Below are positions 1 to 8,400 of a stretch of DNA of 42,802 bases, one piece after another (position 1 is the first letter of the stretch; the number at the start of each line of letters is the position of its first letter). The notes under the pieces are model-generated. The model was not told the origin of the DNA. It ran no database searches and was given only the letters and a program-made list of their open reading frames with translations. The stretch comes from a virus. The stretch is from IMG/VR virus record IMGVR_UViG_3300025435_000004, positions 1 through 42,802 of that record; one strand, given 5' to 3'. The translations under genes and the position numbers were made by a program.

Positions 1-99
1 AAAAATACACGCATGAAATAGGCGTGTCAATAGGCAACACGCAGGCAATATCTAGACTATCACTTTAGACATTCATAAGGTTATTGTCTAGCCATATGC
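1..99. repeat. Left copy of the 99-bp terminal direct repeat
   Basis: Bases 1-99 are identical to 42704-42802. The simplest reading is the overlap left when a de Bruijn assembler closes a circle with k = 99, so one copy should be removed. A physical direct terminal repeat is possible but less likely at exactly 99 bp. The repeat contains the reverse-strand promoter also listed at 42705-42733. Confidence 0.95.
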
Positions 100-149
100 A
101 GCTCATCATGCAGCTATTGCTTCCGATCTTCTGCCCTCATTGGCTGCCT

Positions 150-292
150 GCCTGCCCCAATCTTGCCCAATATCTGCCAATGCGACAGTACCCTCACCCT
201 CACGCAAGCACACCCAATCCCACGCAATCGTTAGCAATCTTCCTAGTTTTCAATAAATAGTTAATCAATCAAAAGCAATCAAGAGCGCAATC
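150..292. repeat. GCAATC iteron-like cluster, possible origin
   Basis: The hexamer GCAATC occurs at 224-229, 234-239, 275-280 and 287-292. Related CCAAT(C/A) units lie between about 156 and 218. Two of the spacings (10 and 12 bp) are close to one helical turn. The cluster sits in the non-coding stretch between the leftward and rightward units, next to AT-rich DNA, where an origin or initiator-binding region would be plausible. No replication initiator was recognised, so the function is inferred only from repeats and position. Confidence 0.4.
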
Positions 293-299
293 TGTGGCT

Positions 300-344
300 C
301 GCTTGCCTAAATCGAAGAGCGCAGGGAAAAAGTATCGGCAAGCG
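300..344. repeat. Inverted repeat CGCTTGCC / GGCAAGCG
   Basis: CGCTTGCC at 300-307 is the exact reverse complement of GGCAAGCG at 337-344, with 29 bases between. It may be a paired protein-binding site or part of an origin. No U-tract follows, so a terminator is unlikely. Confidence 0.5.
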
Positions 345-433
345 TGGGAAAAATTGGGTGATCGACGGGGGGACTTTTAATAATGGGGCGACGTGTATGT
401 AACTATCAACCCAATGATTTTTTCTAAATATAG

Positions 434-490
434 TCTCACATATTGAGATTTGCTTAAACTATTTTATCGACCAAACAAGTATAAAATACT
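434..490. promoter_or_regulatory. AT-rich stretch with two short inverted repeats and a TATAAAAT box
   Basis: TCTCA (434-438) pairs with TGAGA (444-448), and AGTAT (478-482) pairs with ATACT (486-490). TATAAAAT at 480-487 could act as a -10 box, but no convincing -35 box lies at the usual distance. The stretch is the most AT-rich part of the intergenic region and could serve as a promoter or a DNA-unwinding element. Confidence 0.35.
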
Positions 491-502
491 AGCTTTATAC
501 AA

Positions 503-518
503 TGTGACGTAACTCACA
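503..518. promoter_or_regulatory. Perfect Crp/GlxR-type operator TGTGACGTAACTCACA
   Basis: The 16 bases match TGTGA-N6-TCACA exactly. They also carry TA at the centre, as in the actinobacterial GlxR consensus TGTGA-N2-TA-N2-TCACA, which is known from Corynebacterium. The site lies between a TTTATACAAT box (494-503) and a second -10-like palindrome (552-568), upstream of the whole virion operon. If transcription starts about 7 bases after the second box, the operator centre is near -60, a class I activator position. If the first box is used, it overlaps the start and would repress. The host regulator is inferred. Confidence 0.6.
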
Positions 519-551
519 GACATGAAAGCGGGACAAACACCTAATTTCCCA

Positions 552-568
552 CCTTATACAATATAAGG
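552..568. promoter_or_regulatory. Palindrome CCTTATACAATATAAGG with -10-like core
   Basis: CCTTATA (552-558) and TATAAGG (562-568) are exact reverse complements around CAA. The element contains TATACAAT, and a similar TTTATACAAT occurs at 494-503 beside the Crp-type operator. It could be the -10 region of the virion-operon promoter or an operator. There is no strong -35 hexamer, which would suit an activator-dependent promoter. Confidence 0.4.
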
Positions 569-596
569 GGTTTTATAAATTACACCCCTATCCAAA

Positions 597-733
597 GGGC
601 GGTTCCACCGCCCCTTAGGTTATTAACCCAGTGGGGCATGGCGGAGCCTGCCCCTAACTCTTCCCATCGGCGGCGCAGAGCGCCACCCATAGGTTGTTTC
701 CATAGGGATTACCATAGGCCGCCTGACGGCGGC
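597..733. repeat. Four GC-rich stem-loops upstream of terL
   Basis: Four hairpins can be drawn: GGGCGG/CCGCCC (597-613), GGGGCA/TGCCCC with an inner GGC/GCC (633-654), GGCGC/GCGCC (672-684) and GCCGCC/GGCGGC (718-733). None has a clear U-tract. They contrast with the AT-rich DNA just before. They may form a structured leader, stabilise the transcript, or belong to the packaging site next to terL. Confidence 0.5.
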
Positions 734-749
734 GATTTACTACCATAGG
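687..749. repeat. Four CCATAGG direct repeats upstream of terL
   Basis: CCATAGG occurs at 687-693, 700-706, 712-718 and 743-749, ending 21 bases before the terL start. Spacings are 13, 12 and 31. Repeated heptamers beside a terminase gene suggest a packaging-recognition or regulatory site, possibly bound by the helix-turn-helix at the N-terminus of TerL. A lone copy also occurs at 29937-29943 in the intergenic region before the replication genes. Confidence 0.5.
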
Positions 750-770
750 AATTAAAGGCGGGTGTATTGT

Positions 771-2675
771 ATGGCTAAGCCATCGGCTAATAAATACAAG
801 ATCGCCCCAGATAGCCAAATCTCGGCCACTCAAGCCAAGCAGACTATCGCCGAGCTGGTAACTAAAGGTTACTCCATTGCCGATGCAGTTCGGGCAACTG
901 GCAAGTCAATCAAGTCCTATGAGTACTACCGCATGTCGGATGCTCAATTTAAAGAGGCTATCGACCTAGCCCGCGCCGTAGCACGTCGCGAAGGCGCGAT
1001 AAGCGAAGAAGATGCAAATATCAGCTTTGAGGACTTTAGAGCCAAGTACCTCAACTCCAAGACTTTCAATCACCAGCGCAACATCATCTCTATGCTGGAA
1101 GAGGGTAAGCCCGCGTGGCTTCACCCCAACATGAAATACGAAGAGGGTTTTCCTAACTACGTCCTCGTGAACATGCCACCTGAACATGCCAAGAGCATGA
1201 CGGTCAGCATTGACTATATCACCTATCGGATCTGTATCGATCCGAACATCCGTATCAAGATCGTCTCAAAGACTTTGACTATGGCAAAGGATTTTTTATA
1301 CGCGGTCAAGCAAAGGCTTACCCAGCCCGCTTATGCTGAACTTCAACGGCGCTATGCCCCTGCTGATGGTTACAAAGAAGCGGCGGATAAGTGGACCCAA
1401 GATGCGATCTACCTAGAGCGCGACTCAGGTGAAAAAGATCCTACCCTGCAGGCACTGGGTATTGGTGGTCAAATCTATGGTGCCCGTGCTGACTTAATTG
1501 TTTTGGATGACTGTGTTACCTTGGCTAACGCCAATGAATACGAGAAGCAGATCCGTTGGATCCAACAGGAAGTTCTTACTCGTGTTGGTCCCACAGGAAA
1601 GATCCTTGTTGTAGGTACTCGTGTAGATCCAGTGGATCTTTATCGCGAGATGCGTAACCCAGATCGTTATCCAGATGGCGCTTCGCCTTGGACATATCTG
1701 GCTATGCCAGCGGTATTAGAGTTTGCAGATGATCCAAAGGATTGGATTACCCTCTGGCCGCGTTCAGACAGGCCTTGGCTTGGAGATGATGCGAATATTG
1801 GTGAGGATGGTTTATATCCTCGTTGGGATGGAAGTAACCTACGCAAGCGTCGCGGTGTATTAGACCCAAAGACGTGGGCTATGGTTTACCAGCAACAGGA
1901 TGTAGATAGCGAAGCTGTCTTTGCACCTGAAGCAGTACGCGGATCAGTATCAGGTATGAGAGCCATTGGCCCTCTACTACCAGGCGCTCCTGGTCATCCA
2001 GATGCAATGAATGGTTCTTATACCATCTGCTCAATGGACCCAGCCATGTCAGGTGATACGTTCTCAATTGCCTATGCTGGCGATAAGAGTACACAGAAGC
2101 GTTACGTGCTAGAAGCAAGCCGCATGCCTGCTCCTACACCACAACGTATTCGTGAATTAATTTTTGAATGGACAGAAAAGTACAAGCCATCTGTCTGGGT
2201 TATTGAGAAGAACGCCTTTCAGTTGTTCCTTACTCAAGATGAAGAAATTAACCGCTTCCTAGCATCACGCGGTATTCGCCTTGTTCAGCATTACACAGGC
2301 GCAAACAAGATGGATGCAGAGTTTGGCGTAGCCTCTATGGCCCCACTCTTTGGAATGGTTGATAAACTTGGCAATCACGTCAAGGGAAGCAACCTTATAG
2401 ATTTGCCACGGTCCGACAATGAAGGCATAAAATCGTTAATCGAACAGCTCATAACATGGTCCGCTGGCACTAAAAATAAACAAGATGGATGTATGGCACT
2501 CTGGTTTGCAGAAACTCAGATGCGTGATTATATCAATCAGGCTGGAGCATATGGTGGCTCCTTTATTAAAAACCCATTTCAGACTCGTGATCAAAAAGCA
2601 CGTCGTCGGGTTATTAACATAGAAGACTATCAACGCGAAAAAGAGAAGTTAGCATCTAACGGGGGTTACTTATAA
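771..2675 (+). CDS. terL: Terminase large subunit with N-terminal helix-turn-helix
   Basis: This is the DNA-packaging ATPase and nuclease, 634 aa. The ATPase half shows a deviant Walker A, PPEHAKS, with Lys141, and a Walker B, LIVLDD, ending at Asp246-Asp247. The nuclease half begins at SMDPAMSGD with Asp423 and continues with VIEKN at Glu479. Residues about 15-70 look like a helix-turn-helix (repeated helices with SIADAVRATGKS), of the sort normally found in small terminase subunits. No separate small subunit was recognised nearby. I chose ATG 771 over GTG 762 because AAAGGCGGG ends right at 761, giving normal spacing only for 771. The stop overlaps the portal start (TAATG). Confidence 0.93.
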   Translation: MAKPSANKYKIAPDSQISATQAKQTIAELVTKGYSIADAVRATGKSIKSYEYYRMSDAQFKEAIDLARAVARREGAISEEDANISFEDFRAKYLNSKTFNHQRNIISMLEEGKPAWLHPNMKYEEGFPNYVLVNMPPEHAKSMTVSIDYITYRICIDPNIRIKIVSKTLTMAKDFLYAVKQRLTQPAYAELQRRYAPADGYKEAADKWTQDAIYLERDSGEKDPTLQALGIGGQIYGARADLIVLDDCVTLANANEYEKQIRWIQQEVLTRVGPTGKILVVGTRVDPVDLYREMRNPDRYPDGASPWTYLAMPAVLEFADDPKDWITLWPRSDRPWLGDDANIGEDGLYPRWDGSNLRKRRGVLDPKTWAMVYQQQDVDSEAVFAPEAVRGSVSGMRAIGPLLPGAPGHPDAMNGSYTICSMDPAMSGDTFSIAYAGDKSTQKRYVLEASRMPAPTPQRIRELIFEWTEKYKPSVWVIEKNAFQLFLTQDEEINRFLASRGIRLVQHYTGANKMDAEFGVASMAPLFGMVDKLGNHVKGSNLIDLPRSDNEGIKSLIEQLITWSAGTKNKQDGCMALWFAETQMRDYINQAGAYGGSFIKNPFQTRDQKARRRVINIEDYQREKEKLASNGGYL

Positions 2676-4483
2676 TGGCACTAACTGTAGATCAAATCGG
2701 AGATAAACTCCGTAAGCTACGTGCACATTACTTCACACGTGATTCACGTTATGATGATCTATTGGCGATCCGTCAGGGTAAGATTGATCAAGTGTTTCCT
2801 GGAATGTTCTCAGAGGACTATCCAAAGCCAATGATTGCAAACTTCATTGACGTTGCTGCTCGCGACGTTGCTGAAGTTATTGCCCCACTTCCTGCCTTTA
2901 ACTGCATGACCACCAACACAACTTCAGATCGTGCTCGTGCTCGCTCAGATAAGCGCACCATGATCGCTGCTGGTTACCGCGATACTTGCAACCTTCAGAC
3001 CATGATGTACACAGGTGCAGATCGCTATCTTACCTTTGGATGGCTACCATTCCTCATTGAAGCAGACTACGAGAACAAGCGCCCAATGATCCGCATTGAT
3101 TCTCCAATTGGTGCCTACCCAGAGTTTGATCGCTTCAATCGTCTTATCTCATACTCAAAGCGTTATGTTAAGACAATACGTGAACTTATCAATGACTTTC
3201 CTGAACACGAAAATGTTATTCGCGGTCAGTACGAAAACCGTAACTCTGAGCGCATCCTTGAGATGTATCGCTACCAAGACAAAGAGCAACTTATTCTTTT
3301 CTTGCCAGAGCGTAACAACTTTGTTCTTTCACGCGTTGAAAATGAACTAGGTGAAATTCCTGTAGCAATTGCTTTGCGTCCTGGCGTTGACTCAGATGAG
3401 CACCAACGTGGACAGTTTGATGATATTATGTGGGTGCAAGTAGCCCGTGCACGTTTTGCTTCTCTTACTCTTGAAGCAGCACAAAAGGCAGTACAAGCAC
3501 CATTTGCTTTGCCTTCAGATGTGAACGTTCTTGAGATTGGCCCAGATGCAACTATCCGTTCTGCCAATCCACAACAGATCCGTCGTGTAGATCTTAATCT
3601 TCCACCAGGAATTTTTCAAGAGAATGAAATTCTTGATCAGGAAATGCGCACTGGATCACGTTATCCAGAAGGCCGTCTAGGACAGCAGTCAGGTTCTATT
3701 GTAACTGGTCGTGGCGTAGAAGCACTTATGGGCGGATTTGATACACAAGTCAAAACAGCACAGGGTGTATTTGCTGAGACATTTAAAGAAGTTATTCGTC
3801 TATGCTTTAAGATGGACGAAAAACTATTTGGTGATGTTAAGAAGGAAGTTCGTGGCATTAATGCTGGCGCTCCTTATGTAGTTAACTACACACCAAGTGT
3901 TGATATTGCTGGAGATTATTCTTGCGATGTTACCTATGGCATGATGGCTGGACTAGATCCAAACCGTGCTTTGGTATTTGGACTACAGGCACGTGGAGAT
4001 AAGTTAATCTCACGCGACTTTTTACGTCGTCAAATGCCTTGGGAAATGAACGTTACCCAAGAAGAAGAGCGTGTTGAAGTTGAAGAACTGCGTGACACAT
4101 TGCTTCAAGCAGTTGCTTCTTATGCCAATGCTTTGCCACAGATGGCGATGCAAGGAGCAGATCCATCTAAAGTTATTAATGCAATTGCGCAAGTAATTGT
4201 TGGTCGCCAAAAAGGCGACCCTATTGAGGAAATTGTTGCTAAGGCTTTTGCCCCAGAACCACAGCCACAAGTTTCCCCAGAAGCTGCAGCCGCTGGTGCG
4301 GCACCTGAAGGTGCCCCAGGACAGGCTCCTGCTGGGGGCGCGCCTCAAGGCCAAGCACCAGGCATGCCGCCTGCACAACAAGCATCGCAAGGTGCGTCAT
4401 CCCTGCAGAACTTGTTAGCAGGCATTTCATCTTCTGGCAACCCGCAGCTTGCTGCGTCAGTTTCCAGACGCTCACCCGCCTAA
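2675..4483 (+). CDS. Portal protein
   Basis: A 602-aa protein placed directly after terL with a one-base TAATG overlap. The portal, a dodecameric ring through which DNA enters and leaves the capsid, is expected here. The body is a mixed alpha/beta sequence with long acidic helices near residues 440-520. The last 80 residues are a low-complexity tail rich in Ala, Gly, Pro and Gln, which is typical of many phage portals. I see no catalytic motif. The assignment rests on position, size and overall character rather than on a signature motif, and the downstream order of virion genes supports it. Confidence 0.8.
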   Translation: MALTVDQIGDKLRKLRAHYFTRDSRYDDLLAIRQGKIDQVFPGMFSEDYPKPMIANFIDVAARDVAEVIAPLPAFNCMTTNTTSDRARARSDKRTMIAAGYRDTCNLQTMMYTGADRYLTFGWLPFLIEADYENKRPMIRIDSPIGAYPEFDRFNRLISYSKRYVKTIRELINDFPEHENVIRGQYENRNSERILEMYRYQDKEQLILFLPERNNFVLSRVENELGEIPVAIALRPGVDSDEHQRGQFDDIMWVQVARARFASLTLEAAQKAVQAPFALPSDVNVLEIGPDATIRSANPQQIRRVDLNLPPGIFQENEILDQEMRTGSRYPEGRLGQQSGSIVTGRGVEALMGGFDTQVKTAQGVFAETFKEVIRLCFKMDEKLFGDVKKEVRGINAGAPYVVNYTPSVDIAGDYSCDVTYGMMAGLDPNRALVFGLQARGDKLISRDFLRRQMPWEMNVTQEEERVEVEELRDTLLQAVASYANALPQMAMQGADPSKVINAIAQVIVGRQKGDPIEEIVAKAFAPEPQPQVSPEAAAAGAAPEGAPGQAPAGGAPQGQAPGMPPAQQASQGASSLQNLLAGISSSGNPQLAASVSRRSPA

Positions 4484-4523
4484 CGTTACGAGTGAGAAAA
4501 CCAATTCCCTATAGGAGATAAAA

Positions 4524-4730
4524 ATGGCAAAAGTAGCACCAGCCTTTAAGTCTAGCCTGCAATCAGCACCTGTTAAGGTTGCTATGCAAGGTGGACATGG
4601 CTCATCAGACGCAACAACACAGAAGACAAGCATCCAAGATGCTCCTTCAGTTAAGGCAACTGGAAAGTCTGACATTAAGTACACAGTACAGCCTTCAGGC
4701 ACCCGCGGATCAAACCCAGGCGCTAAGTAA
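4524..4730 (+). CDS. Small basic virion-region protein of unknown function
   Basis: A 68-aa Lys-, Ser- and Thr-rich protein with no hydrophobic segment and no cysteines. It is preceded by a strong ribosome-binding site, TAGGAGATAAAA, with normal spacing to ATG 4524. The composition looks disordered, and the C-terminus is glycine- and proline-rich. It lies between the portal gene and two other small genes of the head module, so a minor head component or assembly factor is possible. I do not recognise the family. Confidence 0.6.
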   Translation: MAKVAPAFKSSLQSAPVKVAMQGGHGSSDATTQKTSIQDAPSVKATGKSDIKYTVQPSGTRGSNPGAK

Positions 4731-4734
4731 TTAA

Positions 4735-4950
4735 ATGAATGAAGAGGGTGATGATTTTAGCGGAGTAATCTCCGTCTGGGATATTATTGCCCTCTTTGCT
4801 CATCTTGTAAAAAATCTATTTGCAAGTTTTGAAGAATTTTTTGATGTATTGAGCCACATGGCTCTACATAAAGCAAACGTCGTAGAAGATCAAAAACTAT
4901 TTCACGATGATGTTGTTAGAACAATTGAGACTATTATAGAAGGTGAGTAA
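4735..4950 (+). CDS. Small acidic protein of unknown function
   Basis: A 71-aa protein starting 4 bases after the preceding stop and ending 2 bases before the next start, which argues for a translated, coupled gene. The N-terminus is acidic. A central amphipathic to hydrophobic stretch (about residues 10-35, with many Phe, Leu and Ile) is followed by a helical acidic end. It could be a small scaffold-like or membrane-interacting protein. No family was recognised. Confidence 0.6.
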   Translation: MNEEGDDFSGVISVWDIIALFAHLVKNLFASFEEFFDVLSHMALHKANVVEDQKLFHDDVVRTIETIIEGE

Positions 4951-4952
4951 TT

Positions 4953-5453
4953 ATGGCAGGCAAAGGCGGTTATCAAGCTCCAGCTAAACCAGCACAAGTT
5001 GCTACCATGGCTCATAATAGAACTGAAAATAGCGCTGCGACCAAAATGACGCAAGCTGCTCGTGACATTACTGGTATGCCAAATTATGGCGATGCTCAAG
5101 ACATGGCACAAATTCAAAGTGGTGCGCCTATGGCTGCTACACCAAATTTAGGATCTACGCTTACAGCACAACCACAACAAGGTGCACAAGGTGTTCCACC
5201 TCAAGGTTTTATTGGCGCACATCAACCAAGCCCAACAGATAACCCATTAACGCCAATTGCTACGCAACAACAACAATCTATTAGCGGGGCACAAAGTGCT
5301 TTATCTTTGCTTAACTCATTAGGAGATAATGCTTCTCCACAAGTTAAATCAATTCGCAACGTTTTGGCTGCACATTTAATGAACCAATCACAAGCAGGAC
5401 AAGCACCTACAGCGCCAACCGCAGCGGTTCCACCGATGGCGGGAGCAAAGTAG
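4953..5453 (+). CDS. Gln/Pro/Ala-rich virion-region protein
   Basis: A 166-aa low-complexity protein, rich in Gln, Ala, Pro and Thr. The only likely structured part is a short helical segment near residues 110-145. It has no transmembrane segment, cysteine cluster or catalytic motif. It sits between the portal block and the giant virion gene, separated by 2 and 3 bases, so it is probably co-translated with them. A disordered linker or minor virion protein is plausible, but the function is unknown. Confidence 0.6.
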   Translation: MAGKGGYQAPAKPAQVATMAHNRTENSAATKMTQAARDITGMPNYGDAQDMAQIQSGAPMAATPNLGSTLTAQPQQGAQGVPPQGFIGAHQPSPTDNPLTPIATQQQQSISGAQSALSLLNSLGDNASPQVKSIRNVLAAHLMNQSQAGQAPTAPTAAVPPMAGAK

Positions 5454-5456
5454 TTT

Positions 5457-8400
5457 ATGCCAGCAGTCATTCCACCATTTCCTGAAGCACAAGCGTTAGC
5501 AGGCAACTTAGATGCTATACATGCTGCAGGCCACACAAACCTTGACCCACTTGCTCAAACAGCAGTTGCTCAAGGAGCTGGTAGTACACAAAATGTTTTA
5601 GATCATGCTGGTCTTTTAACTCAAGCTGTAAAGCAAACAACGCCAGATAAAGCAATTTCTGAACCTGCAATAAATCAACAACCAAGTCTTTTATCACAAG
5701 CAGCATCATTTTTGCATCATCAATATGGCCCAGTTCCAGTTTTAAATTCAGATGTTGCTAGTATTCAACAGCAACTACAATCAAAGGGCTACGGTAAAGA
5801 TCTAGCAACTGGCGCTTGGAATAGCCAATGGCAAAGCGCTCTTAGTCAACATGCTTATGATGCAATAGTAGCGCCTAAATTTGGTAACGTAAAATCTTTA
5901 CCATTGTGGGAACGTATCGTAAATGATATTGCTCCTTCTGGATGGTCTTCAACCATTGCTCATTCTGTAACAAATTATGTTCGTCATTTACCAGAACAAG
6001 GCCGTCAATTGCTTTCCGATCTTGCTGGTGGAACTGCCGCTACTTTTACTGAGTGGGGCAACAATCAGGCTTACAAAAATAGAGAAGCATCTGTTGCTGC
6101 AGATGTTGAAAATGCCCTTGGTGGCAATGTAACAAAACAACAAATTGAACAAACACAAGTTAAGCGCTATGTTGGCGATCTTGGTAATCTTCTTACTCTT
6201 GTTACTTTGGCTGGCGCTGGAAAAGCATTGGCAACTTCAGTAGGTGCCGTTGGTAAATCGTTGCTTGAAAATACAGCAGCAAAAGAAAGCATACCAGCAG
6301 CAGCAAAAACATTGGTAACGCGTTCACTTCCTGAAAGTGCTGCCGCAACACCTACATTTTTTGTATCTAAAAGCCTTTATCAAGGCGGATTGCCAGCAGT
6401 AGAAGAAGGAGCAAAAGCTGGACCAGGCACTGGTCTATTGCGTTGGCTGGAAAATGTAAAAGGTTTAAAACGCATGCTTCCAGCAATTGATGCAATGGAT
6501 ACTGAAGGAAGTACTTATTATAATTTAAAGATGCAGCAAGCATCTCTTATGCGCAACCCTATATGGCAAGTTGCTGCGCAAGCACAGGCTAAAGGCTCAT
6601 TAGCAGGCCTTGGCCTTACAGCAATTGGCGAAGCTGAACAAAAAGCTGGCATTAATGAGCAAGATGCTAACCTTGCTGCACCATATCAAGGTTCATTAGC
6701 CAATGCGGTTAACTTTGCAAGCATGTTTATGGGTCACCCAACCATTGGTTTAAAAGCTAGTCAAAATGTTGGGCAAGTTGTAGATGCTGCACATGGTGCA
6801 CTTAGTGATACTCTTGGTCCAATTAACATGGATTATGTTCTTAAAAAGGGATTGGGTATTTCATTAACCGATCTTCAAAAAAACTTGGGCAATGAGTTTG
6901 TCAATGATCATTTTCTTAACACAAAAGTTAATCAATATGCAGCATCTCACTATGCCGACGATGCTCTACAAACAGCAGTTAAGGCTGGAACTGTAGATAA
7001 AAATACGCCAGAAGCTCTTAAATTGTTTAAACAATATGAGACTGAGGCGCTTAGCGACCCAGCAGGTATTTTAGCACCAGCTCGTGATTCTTTAATTCGC
7101 CAACCAGACGTGCTTGCAAATTATTTTAGAAAAGATTTTGGCAATCAACTTGGTTCAAACGTTCGTAAAGGCATAACTGACAGTTACGATATTGCAGATA
7201 AAAACAAACAACGTTTTTATGACGCAATGAACAATTTAAAATCAGCGCATCCCGATATTGCCGTTATGCTTCAGGATGAGCATCGTAACCTATTTCATGG
7301 TTCTCGCACACAAGCAAATGTAGAAGATCTTTTAACACACGCTTTAACAGAAGACTGGGGCAAGCGTCAAACCCCATTTAATGATCTTGTTAAAAGCAAA
7401 GTTGAGGCAACCTCTTTAGGTGAAGGATTAACTCCTAGCGTTTATCAAGGCAAGGCTATGCCACCTTTGTACCACACTAACTCAAAGGTTAGTGAGTATA
7501 TGCCAGATCCTGCAACACTTGAGTCTACAACTCGTTATGGCAAGGGTATTCGCGCAACTTCTGACCCTGCCTTTGCTGGTCGTACACACACAAACGTTTA
7601 CACACTTCGTTACAACCCAGTTCAAAATGAAGAGCCATCTTTCCTTGATTTGACCAAGCGAGGATCTGCTCAATCGGTTGCAGCAAAACTATCTCAAGTT
7701 CAACAAGATCAAATTGCTCGCAATGAAATGGGCTTAATGGTTCCAGGCAAGGGCAAGAATACCCTTGTGGGCGTTGATAAAACTGCGTATACCAAAGAAT
7801 ATAAAACATTTGCCAAAATGCTTAAAAACGATAGGGACTATAGCGGCGGAGATTTGCTAGATGCTTACCGTTCAGCACTTGCTGCGGGTGGCAAACTAAA
7901 TAAAAATGAAATTGATAGCCGTATCTCAGATGTAACTAATTCTGTTATGTCAGACAATGGTCATACTGGATTTAAATACATCGATAAAACTGGCAAGCCA
8001 ATGTATGTTGTCAATAGTGATCGTGCTCTTGCCAACATGACACAACTTGATCCAAGTTTTACAAAAGATAGCCTTATTCCAAATTACCTTACTCAAAACA
8101 ATACAGTGCCACGTGGCGCTCTCGGCATTGCCCGTAAAGATACTTTCATTCAGCAAGATGCTCAAAGTGCAGCAAATGGATTTTTCAAGCGCTTGGCTAA
8201 GGCTGGTTACGGACCAGAAGTAGAACAAGCTCAACAGACTTTACAACTTGAAAGTCGTCGTTTGGCTAAAAACTCAGCAACTGAATTAAACACACCTCTT
8301 CCAAAGTTAGATCCACAAGGCTTGGATAAAGAATCACTTAATGTGCTTAATGAGGCGCGTGGTATTCTTATTAAGAAGTTGGGCTTTGACTCACTCCAAA

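Noticed and set aside
762-770. GTG start for terL adding three residues
   Set aside because: The ribosome-binding sequence AAAGGCGGG would abut or overlap this codon. ATG 771 has normal spacing.
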